From: Parablautia sp. Marseille-Q6255
GTDB taxonomy: Bacteria; Bacillota; Clostridia; Lachnospirales; Lachnospiraceae
NCBI RefSeq assembly: GCF_951230155.1
Contig: NZ_CATNVD010000002.1
Coordinates: forward strand, 218,501-282,500
Direction: 5' to 3'
DNA: 64,000 nt
The notes beneath the pieces are model-generated. The model ran no database searches and was not told the origin of the DNA. It saw only the letters and a list, made by a program, of their open reading frames with translations. Positions 7,379 through 14,388 of the stretch are shown piece by piece; the stretch's first letter is position 1; every line of letters starts with the position of its first letter. Made by a program: the position numbers and the translations under genes.

Positions 7379-7632
7379 TGTTCAATTGCTTTTTTTATTA
7401 TACTCTACGAAAAATGCGGAAAACTCGCCTATTATGGGCAATTGAACATACTTTTTTGTACTGCTCCAAAATGTTCAATTGCTCTGCGTTACAAATTACA
7501 GGATTTCTTTTATAATTTTCTGCGCTTTTCTTTCTAGGAAAATCGCTGTAACGCCTATATTTCCTAGCTTTTTTCTATTTTTGTAACGCGCGTAACGCAA
7601 AAAAATAACGCTATAACATTTTGTTATAACGC
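7379..7632. repeat. Element-end repeats: three TGTTCAATTGC sites and a GTAACGC cluster
   Basis: TGTTCAATTGC occurs at 7379-7389 and 7472-7482 and, inverted, at 7438-7448. The first and inverted copies share an upstream ACAAAAAA tract, giving a ~21-base unit. GTAACGC or its complement occurs at 7486-7492, 7548-7554, 7583-7589 and 7592-7598, with TAACGC at 7606-7611 and 7627-7632, and a TATAACA-TTT-TGTTATA palindrome at 7612-7628. Mu ends carry three ~22-base transposase sites each; this array next to the repressor fits such an end. Protein binding is inferred. No convincing gene is present in 7331-7703. Confidence 0.6.
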
Positions 7633-7703
7633 TGTCTGTATCTTTCACCTTTTTAACTTCTAATAATTTTATCAAAAATATGATTTTGAATATGTCTGAC
7701 AAT

Positions 7704-7811
7704 TCAAAGTCTATGATTTTTCATCATTTCTATGTTTTCTTCTGCCTGATCGGCTCCTATATGCATTGCTTCAGCTACTTTTTTACGCAATCCGGCTGCC
7801 TCGCTCCCCAT
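7704..7811 (-). CDS. Possible truncated ORF at the element junction, 35 aa
   Basis: A short frame (MGSEAAGLRKKVAEAMHIG...) with an amphipathic helical look and codon use like its neighbours runs into the presumed Mu-like terminus and stops there. It could be the 5' part of a gene interrupted by the phage, or chance. The ribosome-binding site is weak (GAGAAG). The following stretch up to 8027 holds nothing recognisable. Confidence 0.25.
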   Translation of the reverse strand: MGSEAAGLRKKVAEAMHIGADQAEENIEMMKNHRL

Positions 7812-8027
7812 ATCTTCTCATTCATCTTTTAATTGCGCATACAATTTTTCTGTTTCTCAAAACAAATGTCAAAAACATACGCTTTTCAATTCATAAACCC
7901 GTCAAATCCCTTGATTTTTCGGTGTTTCCCGATGTTTCCCATATTGTTACACACTTTCCCGTTTCGTATCTTGTTTTTGACATTTATTCTGGTAGTCCAC
8001 AATATTCCTCCCGGTGCTGTTTATATA

Positions 8028-8150
8028 TTATTTCAGCTTATCCTTATTATCTTCTTGTTTCTTTTTATCCCGATATTTCCGTATGAGTTTATTACGGATA
8101 GGAACGCCAACACCAATCAAAAGCACAACTGCCAAAATTGTGAAATCCAT
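8028..8150 (-). CDS. Small membrane protein following the ABC transporter, 40 aa
   Basis: GTGAGGTGATTGT before the ATG overlaps the end of the permease gene, so it is coupled to that operon. The protein has one hydrophobic helix (FTILAVVLLIGVGVPI) and a strongly charged tail (RKYRDKKKQEDNKDK). It might be a transporter accessory peptide; function unknown. Confidence 0.6.
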   Translation of the reverse strand: MDFTILAVVLLIGVGVPIRNKLIRKYRDKKKQEDNKDKLK

Positions 8151-8159
8151 ACAATCACC

Positions 8160-8810
8160 TCACATTTCCTTATTCTTCATAACCCGAATGGACAAGAAGA
8201 TTGAAACCGCATACATCACGACAATAGCAAAAACCGCAAGCAAAACAAGAAGTATCGGAGAAGATTCAACGACTGAAATAATTGAGCTCCCGATAGCTGG
8301 CATTTTAGAGAGAAGAAGTAAAGTCACCAAAAAACCGGCCACTGGAATATACATAAATACCCGTCCTTTGATTGAGCCGTACTTGTAATATCCCGGAATC
8401 TGGAACACGGTATAGAGTGCAAATAAGAATACTCCTGCAATAGCGGCAGTTACAATATCAAATACGCCAACTGTTTCACCCAGCACTTTCAAGACAAGCG
8501 GCTGTGCAATCAAAGAAATAATCAAGGAAAGAAGCCCCATTGCAAGGACGAAAACATAGCGTCCGACCACAAGTTCACTTTTCCGAACAGGTAAAATACC
8601 AAACAGCCGATCCATGCTGTTTTTTTCTGTGATGGAAAAGGTATATCCCGTCGTCATGGCAATAAAGCACATAGCAAATGATACCCCTGTCAGCAAAGAA
8701 CGATTGATTGCGGCAAACACAATCGGCAGGAGCAGGGTAAAGCAAATCGTCTTAAAATATGGTTTTACCAATGCAATATCTAATTTTGTGGATTTCAAAA
8801 TATTACTCAT
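8160..8810 (-). CDS. ABC-2 type transporter permease
   Basis: A 216-residue integral membrane protein with about six hydrophobic segments (ICFTLLLPIVFAAINRS, ALLGLLSLIISLIAQ-like stretches, LLVLLAVFAIVVMYAV), typical of short ABC-2 permeases paired with BcrA/YtrB-type ATPases. It overlaps the ATPase stop by 8 bases. I take the ATG with AAAGGTG upstream; a GTG three codons earlier is possible. Substrate unknown: such GntR-linked pairs often export antimicrobial peptides or respond to cell-envelope stress, which is inference only. Confidence 0.85.
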   Translation of the reverse strand: MSNILKSTKLDIALVKPYFKTICFTLLLPIVFAAINRSLLTGVSFAMCFIAMTTGYTFSITEKNSMDRLFGILPVRKSELVVGRYVFVLAMGLLSLIISLIAQPLVLKVLGETVGVFDIVTAAIAGVFLFALYTVFQIPGYYKYGSIKGRVFMYIPVAGFLVTLLLLSKMPAIGSSIISVVESSPILLVLLAVFAIVVMYAVSIFLSIRVMKNKEM

Positions 8811-9663
8811 AATCGTCACCTTTCTTGCTTGTAAACACTACAATTTCATCAATGGTGGCAGGCTCAACGGTCAGGTTAGGGAAACCGCTAATATCTTCGG
8901 TTTTCATCAGAGCCTCAAATCCCGTAGGGAATGTACGAATACCAGCCGCCTTATTTTTCAGATCATCGGACAGTTCCTCAATTCCACCTTTTACAATGCG
9001 GAACATATCTACAAAATCATCTTTGCTGCCAGTAAAGTACAGCTCGCCATAACTGATGTAGGTAATATAATCGGCTGCACGCTCCAAATCGCCTGTGATA
9101 TGGGTGGAGAACAAAACACTATGCTCGCCATCTTCAATATACTCTGAAAGAATTTTCAAAAGTTCATCTCTGGAAACCGGATCAAGTCCACTGGTCGGCT
9201 CGTCGAGGATCAGCAGTTTGGCGTCGTATGAAAACGCACAGGCAAGCATTAACTTCATCTGCATACCTTTGGAAAGTTCTTTTACCTTTTGGGTTGGTGT
9301 AATGTGAAATTTCCGTAACATATCCGCAAATTTCTGGCTGTCCCAATTTGGATAAAATACCGAAATGGATTTTTCAACCTGCGACACTTTCCAATCATCA
9401 CTGAAATAATTTGTATCGAAAACAACGCCCAGCTCTGATTTTACTTTTTGTTCTTCTGCGATATTATCCAGCCACATCACTTTGACTGTGCCGCCGGTGC
9501 GCTTGAGCATATTCAAAATCAGTTTGATTGTCGTTGTTTTGCCAGAACCATTCGGGCCGATCAAGCCCATAATATATCCCTTTGGCAAAGTAAAGCTGAT
9601 ATTGTGAAGTTGAAAAGAATCAAAAGATTTTGAAAGATTCGTTACCTCTAAATAATTAGTCAT
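8803..9663 (-). CDS. ABC transporter ATP-binding protein
   Basis: A 286-residue ATPase with Walker A GPNGSGKTTTIK, a signature ELSKGMQMKLMLA (SKG instead of SGG, common in this subfamily), Walker B LLILDEPTSGLD and the switch His in FSTHITGD. The C-terminal ~70 residues are the extension found in the YtrB/EcsA-like group. It lies between its GntR regulator (overlap 8 bases) and its permease, forming one operon. It would power transport by the ABC-2 permease. Confidence 0.92.
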   Translation of the reverse strand: MTNYLEVTNLSKSFDSFQLHNISFTLPKGYIMGLIGPNGSGKTTTIKLILNMLKRTGGTVKVMWLDNIAEEQKVKSELGVVFDTNYFSDDWKVSQVEKSISVFYPNWDSQKFADMLRKFHITPTQKVKELSKGMQMKLMLACAFSYDAKLLILDEPTSGLDPVSRDELLKILSEYIEDGEHSVLFSTHITGDLERAADYITYISYGELYFTGSKDDFVDMFRIVKGGIEELSDDLKNKAAGIRTFPTGFEALMKTEDISGFPNLTVEPATIDEIVVFTSKKGDDYE

Positions 9664-10039
9664 CTGTTTTTACCTCCGTTAAAATGTCCAAAAGGCGATG
9701 TAATTCCTCTGTGGATAAATTTGCCATTCTTGCAGCTTTTATTGCTTCGGTGAGATTGTTTTCTACTTTGCAAATAAGCTGCTCCTTAATCAGTTCTGAA
9801 CCAGACCCCATTACGAAACATCCACGCCCCTGCACATTTTTAACAAAGCCCTCTTGCTCTAATTCTGTGTATGCCTTTGTCACTGTTAAGACGCTGATCT
9901 TTAAGTCTTTGGCAAGTGTTCTAAGGGAGGGCAAAGTTTCTTCGGCTTGAAGCTCGCCAGATAAAATAGCCGCCTTGATCTGCTGTTTAATCTGCTCGTA
10001 TATGGGGACGCCAGATACATTTGAAATAATCAGTTTCAT
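9656..10039 (-). CDS. GntR-family (YtrA-type) transcriptional regulator
   Basis: A 127-residue regulator with an N-terminal winged helix (VPIYEQIKQQIKAAILSGEL, then LPSLRTLAKDLKISVLTVTKAY and GRGCFV) and a short helical C-terminus, which is the YtrA subfamily. GGAGGATGCAGCA precedes the chosen ATG, five codons inside the longest frame. YtrA-type regulators usually repress their own ABC operon; a perfect palindrome 34 bases upstream is a good operator candidate. Confidence 0.9.
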   Translation of the reverse strand: MKLIISNVSGVPIYEQIKQQIKAAILSGELQAEETLPSLRTLAKDLKISVLTVTKAYTELEQEGFVKNVQGRGCFVMGSGSELIKEQLICKVENNLTEAIKAARMANLSTEELHRLLDILTEVKTDD

Positions 10040-10072
10040 TGCTGCATCCTCCATGTGTTTTAACTGTTATGC

Positions 10073-10086
10073 TGTTATATATAACA
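10073..10086. promoter_or_regulatory. Candidate GntR/YtrA operator
   Basis: TGTTATATATAACA is a perfect 14-base palindrome just upstream of the GntR gene, with a further half-site TATAACA at 10089-10095. The A/T-rich palindrome in the promoter region fits autoregulation by a YtrA-type protein. Confidence 0.6.
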
Positions 10087-10143
10087 CTATAACATGTGAA
10101 AGGTAAGATGTCAATATGTGAGGATAAACTACTGGCAAGCAAT

Positions 10144-10274
10144 GCAATCTTACGTAAGATTGCGTATTTAGCAGAAATCCCGTTCCCGGAATTCCTGCTA
10201 AATGCTTGTTGGTGACATATCCCCAAACCCCTGAGATCATTGCCGGTGGCAATGGCTGCGTGTTCCGTTGGAAC
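10144..10274. promoter_or_regulatory. Cluster of four inverted repeats, candidate oriT
   Basis: Four inverted repeats are packed into 131 bases between the relaxase stop and the ABC operon: GCAATCTTACGTAAGATTGC (10144-10163, perfect), ATTTAGCAG...CTGCTAAAT (10166-10203), CATTGCC-GGT-GGCAATG (10238-10254) and GTTCC-GTT-GGAAC (10262-10274). No gene is seen here. Such clusters next to a relaxase gene often mark an origin of transfer. A role as terminator or regulatory RNA is also possible. Confidence 0.4.
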
Positions 10275-10299
10275 GCTGAAAACGAAAAGCTGACAAACC

Positions 10300-11718
10300 T
10301 TATTGACGTGATTTTTCTGTGCTGCGCTGCGGTAGCGGTGGGGAAGAAATCTCTAATAGATATTCCACATTGGCCCGAACATTGTGAAGTTCTTTCATAT
10401 CATTTTTGGCCTGCTTATAGGCAGAATAGGATTTCCGTTTTTGTTCCAGAAGATCGGTGTATTCCTCCCGGAGAGATTTGACAGAGGGGAGCTTTTTGAT
10501 TCCCAACTCGTCAAAATGATTTTTTGCCGCCTGGTGCAGCAGAATTTCAGACTCATGTGCTGTTCGGTATTTTTTGCTGTACCCAGCTTTGCGATATTCT
10601 ACATAGACAGCCCTCGTTTTCGCATAGTTTACAATCTGCTTTTGCAGCTCGGCATTGGCGTTCATTCTTGACTCCAGATCTTTAATCTGAACGGATAAGG
10701 TATTGAAATTAGTGGTAGCGGCGTTGGCTTTTTCCAGAAGATCCTCATAACCCATATCGCCATGTTCTTTTAAGTAGAGCACTGCCTGGGAAAGCTGTTT
10801 TAAGTTGAACACTTTTGCCCAACGCTCATAACCGGGACCTTTGCCGGAACGGATTGCAGCTTCAATATCAACCAGCAATCCAACTTTGGAAACCGGTTTT
10901 TTTGAAGAAGCATGGCGGGATTTTACTGCCCGTGTACCGGCAATCCGTTCTTTGATGGCCTGTTCTGTATAATCGCCTTTGAGCGTGTCACATCGGGTAT
11001 AGTTTTCCTGTCCCGGAACTCGGAACCGAAGATGTTTTCTTTCACGGTTGACTTCAAGCCCAACAGCCTCCAGCTTCTTTAGAAGTTCCTCAAAATCTTT
11101 TGGCTTTTCCTCTAATGCAGCATCAATAGCAGTGCGTATCTGCTCCTGAAAGGAAGGCTGTTTTTTATTTCCCAGCCATGTGCCATAATGCTCCCGGCTG
11201 GGTTTCGGATTTTCTACAATCGAAAGTCCATGCTCCAAACACAGCTTGTCATTCATTCGCCGGATTGCCCAGGTAGAGCCCCAGAAGTTGCGAAATTTTT
11301 TCTGACAGTCCAGTGTAGTAGAGTTGATAATGATGTGATTATGGACATGGTGCTTATCTACATGGGTGCAGACGACAAAGGCATGGTTTCCTTTTGTGAG
11401 CTTCAGCGCCAGCTCCCTGCCGATCTGATTGACTTCTTCCGGCGTAACTTCGCCGGGCTTAAATGCCTGACGGAGATGGTAGGCGATCACATCATCCACA
11501 CCCTGATTTCTGCCAGTCAGATTTGCATACTGTCGTTTGGACAGAAGGAACTCTGCATCAGCAAGCCGGGTATCACACTCATAGCCATAAATGAATTTTC
11601 CAAAATCGGTTTTCTGCGGATTTTCTACATAATCAATAATATCTGCGATCGCAGTAGAGATATTCCGACCTTTTCCTACATGCAGAGGCATCAGTCTTGT
11701 GGTCGCTATTTTCGTCAC
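10300..11718 (-). CDS. MobP/VirD2-type relaxase (MobA-like)
   Basis: A 472-residue relaxase. Near residues 114-124 it has the metal-binding His triad region HVDKHHVHNH of MobA/VirD2 nucleases, and near the N-terminus IADIIDYVENPQKTD, typical of Tn1549/CTn relaxases. The N-terminal half nicks oriT and stays covalently bound to the transferred strand. The C-terminal ~200 residues are helical coiled coil (LSVQIKDLESRMNANAELQK). The first codon is GTG, immediately after AAGGGG, so initiation is unusually close to the ribosome-binding site. In related elements it follows MobC closely; here it is displaced from MobC by the riboflavin cassette. Confidence 0.9.
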   Translation of the reverse strand: MTKIATTRLMPLHVGKGRNISTAIADIIDYVENPQKTDFGKFIYGYECDTRLADAEFLLSKRQYANLTGRNQGVDDVIAYHLRQAFKPGEVTPEEVNQIGRELALKLTKGNHAFVVCTHVDKHHVHNHIIINSTTLDCQKKFRNFWGSTWAIRRMNDKLCLEHGLSIVENPKPSREHYGTWLGNKKQPSFQEQIRTAIDAALEEKPKDFEELLKKLEAVGLEVNRERKHLRFRVPGQENYTRCDTLKGDYTEQAIKERIAGTRAVKSRHASSKKPVSKVGLLVDIEAAIRSGKGPGYERWAKVFNLKQLSQAVLYLKEHGDMGYEDLLEKANAATTNFNTLSVQIKDLESRMNANAELQKQIVNYAKTRAVYVEYRKAGYSKKYRTAHESEILLHQAAKNHFDELGIKKLPSVKSLREEYTDLLEQKRKSYSAYKQAKNDMKELHNVRANVEYLLEISSPPLPQRSTEKSRQ

Positions 11719-11790
11719 CCCCTTAACTTAGAATTTGCATCCCTATATAAAGAAATTGTGGTAGCACTTTAGTTAACTCGGCTGGACTTG

Positions 11791-12483
11791 TTAATGCAAA
11801 TTAAATTTATAACCATAGCCAATTACTGTTTTTATATATTCATGTCCCTTGCAATATGGTTTTAACCTTTTTCGTATTTGAAAAATCGTGTTTTCTACTG
11901 CGTGCAAATGGTTATTTGTGGGTTCATGCCAAATCTGTTCATAAATCTGTTCTTTTGTGAATGTGGTTTGAGGAGATTGCAGTAACAAATAAAGGACTTC
12001 AAATTCGTTTATTGATAAATAAATTTCCTGTTGATCTAATATTGCACAATGTCGGTTAACATCAATATGTAAAGTGTGATTTGTTTGCTTTAATCCCCAA
12101 AATTCTTGTGCTATTGTCCGGTCATTTGCAATCTGTTCAAGCAGCTGGGATAATTCATTAAATTTTCTTACTTCCCTCAATTTCTTATATAGATTAACAG
12201 TTATCGTACACCCATATATGTCCTTATCAAAATCAAAAATATGTGTTTCGATTGAAACAAAGCTATCATTATCAAGTGTAGGGCGCGTCCCAATATGGGT
12301 AACACCATAATATATCTTGCCACTTAAAATAATATCTGCCACATACACCCCTGTCTTTGGCAAAAATGTATTTTTTGCTATTTCTATGTTTGCGGTAGGT
12401 GTCCCCACATGCTTTCCAATACCTCGGCCATGTATAACGATCCCTGTTAGTGTGTAAATAGGCTCATTTATTTTTTCTTTCAT
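11791..12483 (-). CDS. Riboflavin kinase fused to an OmpR/PhoB-type winged-helix domain
   Basis: Residues 1-130 are a complete ATP-type riboflavin kinase: G-rich turn and PTAN motif (GIGKHVGTPTANI, 21-33), TGVYVADI, IGTRPT, and the catalytic Glu in SIETHIFDFDKDIYG (E79). The FAD synthetase half of RibF is absent. Residues 136-230 form an OmpR-type DNA-binding domain (LSINEFEVLYLLLQSP, TKEQIYEQIWHEP, ENTIFQIRKRLKP, TVIGYGYKF) with no receiver domain. It would make FMN and may bind DNA in response to flavin; the second part is inference. It follows the transporter with only 8 bases between, under the FMN riboswitch. A start four codons earlier (ATGA overlap) is possible; AGGA favours this one. 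Confidence 0.85.
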   Translation of the reverse strand: MKEKINEPIYTLTGIVIHGRGIGKHVGTPTANIEIAKNTFLPKTGVYVADIILSGKIYYGVTHIGTRPTLDNDSFVSIETHIFDFDKDIYGCTITVNLYKKLREVRKFNELSQLLEQIANDRTIAQEFWGLKQTNHTLHIDVNRHCAILDQQEIYLSINEFEVLYLLLQSPQTTFTKEQIYEQIWHEPTNNHLHAVENTIFQIRKRLKPYCKGHEYIKTVIGYGYKFNLH

Positions 12484-12491
12484 TTCAATCC

Positions 12492-13136
12492 TCATATAAT
12501 CCCATTCATTGACAGGATAATCAAAACACAAGTTACTATAATAAAACTTGCCAGCATAAGCAGACCAGTATGCTTTTGTCTTGCTTCATTTTCCAAAGTA
12601 GCAACATATCCGCTTTTTCTCAAAGCGGTAACTATGGGCTTATACAGTAAAAATGTAATGGACGCATTTAACCCACCTTTCAATAAGTTAAATGGAAGAA
12701 AGGCAGGAAGTAACAATTCTACAACTGCTTCTCTTGGATACCCCATATAAAGCGGCGTTACCAAATAGTTCCACAACAGCATAACGATAACCGTTATTAG
12801 CCATCCCGATGCCAGACCAATCACTGCACCAGATAAAGTGTGCTTTTTTTTGTAAATGACAGATGCCGTACACGCAAAAGATAGTGTTTGTACGATATTC
12901 ATAATACAACCTAATATTCCGGTATCGCTTACTGTAATCATTTCAAGGGTTGCTACAATAACAGATACAATGCAGGAAGTCATCGGTCCCCAAATAAAGC
13001 CGCCCAAAGTTACAATAACATCGGATGGATCATACTTTAAGAATAGAATAATAGGAATCCTGCCAACAACCATAGTGACATAAGTGATCGCACATAGCAT
13101 ACCAATAACTGTGATTCTTTTTGTTTTACTGTTCAT
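12492..13136 (-). CDS. ribU: Riboflavin ECF transporter S component (RibU)
   Basis: A 214-residue protein with about six membrane segments (ITVIGMLCAITYVTMVVG, IPIILFLKYDPSDVIVTLGG, ITVIVMLLWNYLVTPLYMG, LLMLASFIIVTCVLIIL). LKYDPSDVI and LWNYLVTPLYMG match RibU, which binds riboflavin and imports it with the shared EcfA/A'/T energizing module encoded elsewhere. CGGAGGAAAGCAATT precedes the chosen ATG, 12 codons inside the longest frame. The FMN riboswitch and a terminator lie directly upstream, confirming the substrate. The 3' end almost touches the riboflavin kinase gene. Confidence 0.9.
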   Translation of the reverse strand: MNSKTKRITVIGMLCAITYVTMVVGRIPIILFLKYDPSDVIVTLGGFIWGPMTSCIVSVIVATLEMITVSDTGILGCIMNIVQTLSFACTASVIYKKKHTLSGAVIGLASGWLITVIVMLLWNYLVTPLYMGYPREAVVELLLPAFLPFNLLKGGLNASITFLLYKPIVTALRKSGYVATLENEARQKHTGLLMLASFIIVTCVLIILSMNGII

Positions 13137-13154
13137 AATTGCTTTCCTCCGTGG

Positions 13155-13196
13155 CAAAAAATTAACACCCAAAAGAAAAATGTCTTTCAGGTGTTA
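13155..13196 (-). terminator. Riboswitch expression-platform terminator
   Basis: On the minus strand TAACACC and GGGTGTTA form a stem followed by ATTTTTT, between the FMN aptamer and the ribU ribosome-binding site. This is a standard transcription-off platform: FMN binding would favour this hairpin and stop ribU transcription. Confidence 0.75.
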
Positions 13197-13257
13197 GCAT
13201 TATAATTAGGCCACAGAAAAGAAAGTAACCCTCTCAAAATCTGCGGAAATCTAACCA

Positions 13258-13368
13258 TATCTTCTTTCATCCAGACTATACTGTTGGTTTTGGAATTACA
13301 CCAAATCGTGCGTTTTACGCTCGCGGACTTTACCGCCAATCGGGAATTTCACCCTGCCCCGAAGACAC
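13258..13368 (-). ncRNA. FMN riboswitch (RFN element)
   Basis: The minus strand carries the conserved RFN blocks in order: TTCGGGGCAGGGTGAAATTC, CCGATTGGCGGTAAAGTCCG, CGAGC, GATTTGGTGTAATTCCAAAA, CCAACAGT and AGTCTGGATGAAAGAAGAT. These match the FMN aptamer with only small substitutions, so it should bind FMN and control the two-gene riboflavin module downstream. Confidence 0.96.
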
Positions 13369-13491
13369 TTTTATTCAGTTGTTTTCCCTGAAATTATAAC
13401 ATCAACTACTTGAGGAGGCAATGAGTTGAAGAAAGTTCGGAAATATTTCGGAAACTTGCATTTTATGAAATGGGACTTACCATCAATTCAA

Positions 13492-13616
13492 TTACCATGT
13501 TACTTTTACACATGAGCATTGAAGCTGATCCAGTTCGTCTTTTTCCCTGGCATAAGAGGCAGCATGATAATAAACAGGGATTGTATCTCTCAATAAAATC
13601 CCGCCAATCAGAGAAG
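13492..13616 (-). pseudogene. Relic of a DUF3849 gene
   Basis: One frame reads IITSLIGGILLRDTIPVYYH and continues AASYAREKDELDQLQ, which carries the IPVY-H-AAYAREKDELD signature of DUF3849 proteins of Tn1549-like elements. It lacks a start and breaks off after DQLQ into unrelated sequence and a stop. It marks the boundary between ICE backbone and the inserted riboflavin cassette. The stretch from 13369 to 13491 shows no gene. Confidence 0.6.
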
Positions 13617-13635
13617 TTATAATTGCAGAAAAAGA

Positions 13636-13658
13636 GCGGGGCTGCCTATGCGCCCCGC
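13636..13658 (-). terminator. Terminator after the CD1845-like gene
   Basis: GCGGGGC and GCCCCGC form a perfect 7-bp stem; on the minus strand it is followed by TCTTTTTC. It lies 9 bases past the stop of the CD1845-like gene. Confidence 0.75.
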
Positions 13659-13667
13659 CAAATCTGC

Positions 13668-13958
13668 TTAACCAAATATAAAATCCCTTAAGGCACTGTT
13701 TGCCCCGCCAATGATCCCTACCAGCCATGCAGCCGCCAGAGGCAGACCGTATGGACTGATAAGAAAGGCGATCATAAGCCATGCAAGACCCGGCAAAAAA
13801 CCTGCGACAAAGAACAGCACCAATGCCGCCAGAAAGATGATCCCGGAAAGAATCCCAAGTACCGCACCGGAAAGGACCACCCAAAATTTACATACCAGAT
13901 AAAGAATCCCCGTAATCAGCATAAAGGGAAGTGCCAGTAATTTACCTATCAAACGCAT
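13668..13958 (-). CDS. CD1845 family ICE membrane protein
   Basis: A 96-residue, very hydrophobic protein with about three membrane segments (FMLITGILYLVCKFWVVL, ILSGIIFLAALVLFFVAGFLPGLAWLM, GLPLAAAWLVGIIGG). Size, sequence and position between MobC and relaxase match the CD1845 family of Tn1549/CTn elements. AAAGGAGGCAAAGCGT precedes the ATG, with a small AAGGGCA-TGCCCTT hairpin (13976-13991) just upstream. Function unknown; probably a membrane accessory of transfer. Confidence 0.8.
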   Translation of the reverse strand: MRLIGKLLALPFMLITGILYLVCKFWVVLSGAVLGILSGIIFLAALVLFFVAGFLPGLAWLMIAFLISPYGLPLAAAWLVGIIGGANSALRDFIFG

Positions 13959-14043
13959 ACGCTTTGCCTCCTTTCAGAAGGGCATCTGCCCTTATAAAAA
14001 TTTTACCGTGACGGCAAAAAGAAAGCAACGGCTTTCCGGCTGT

Positions 14044-14388
14044 TTATGAAATGTTTGCAAATCCCCGGATCAGTTTATCCATGCCATCCCAAAGGCTGTC
14101 CAGACGGGTGCGGATGTCCTCTATATCTGCGGCATAAATATTGCCGGTCTCATTGGCCCGTCTGGTATATTGGTTTAAGTTATTGGAACAAATGCGGAGA
14201 AGCCGGATCATTTCCTGAATATCTCCCATATCAAGGTGAATGATGTAACCGTCTACGGCCATCTTTCGCAGATATGCCGACAGGTTGGTAATGCCAAGTT
14301 CTGCCATGCGTTCTTTTACCAGTTCGGCCTCCGGTTCGGACATGACAAATTCGACGCGGACGGATTTTTTGTTATACCCGCCCTTCAT
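14044..14388 (-). CDS. MobC-like relaxosome accessory protein
   Basis: A 114-residue protein with an N-terminal ribbon-helix-helix (KKSVRVEFVMSEPEAELVKERMAELGITNLSAYLRKMAVDG) and a helical C-terminal half (IRLLRICSNNLNQYTRR, ETGNIYAADIEDI) characteristic of MobC/plasmid mobilization relaxosome proteins. MobC proteins bind oriT and help the relaxase melt and nick it. The ATG overlaps the preceding stop (ATGA). Normally close to the relaxase gene, it is about 2.3 kb away here because of the inserted cassette and relic. Confidence 0.88.
   Translation of the reverse strand: MKGGYNKKSVRVEFVMSEPEAELVKERMAELGITNLSAYLRKMAVDGYIIHLDMGDIQEMIRLLRICSNNLNQYTRRANETGNIYAADIEDIRTRLDSLWDGMDKLIRGFANIS

Larger units (their letters stand above)
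1..7640 (-). mobile_element. Mu-like transposable prophage, early end (partial)
   Basis: The gene order ner-like, MuA-like transposase, MuB-like ATPase, GemA-like regulator on the minus strand, with a divergent HTH repressor and a repeat-rich terminus next to it, matches the left end of phage Mu in mirror image. The element continues past base 1. The outer boundary near 7640 is an estimate: the last recognisable end-type repeats are at 7606-7632 and I cannot see the terminal dinucleotide or a target duplication. Structural phage genes are not in view, so this could be an intact prophage or a remnant. Confidence 0.8.

Noticed and set aside
7496..7702. 68-residue minus-strand frame in the Mu-like end
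   Set aside because: It is built from the AT-rich repeats, with no start signal.
13492..13884. 130-residue minus-strand frame
   Set aside because: It runs across the CD1845 gene in another frame and across the terminator. Only its last ~40 codons make sense, as a DUF3849 relic.
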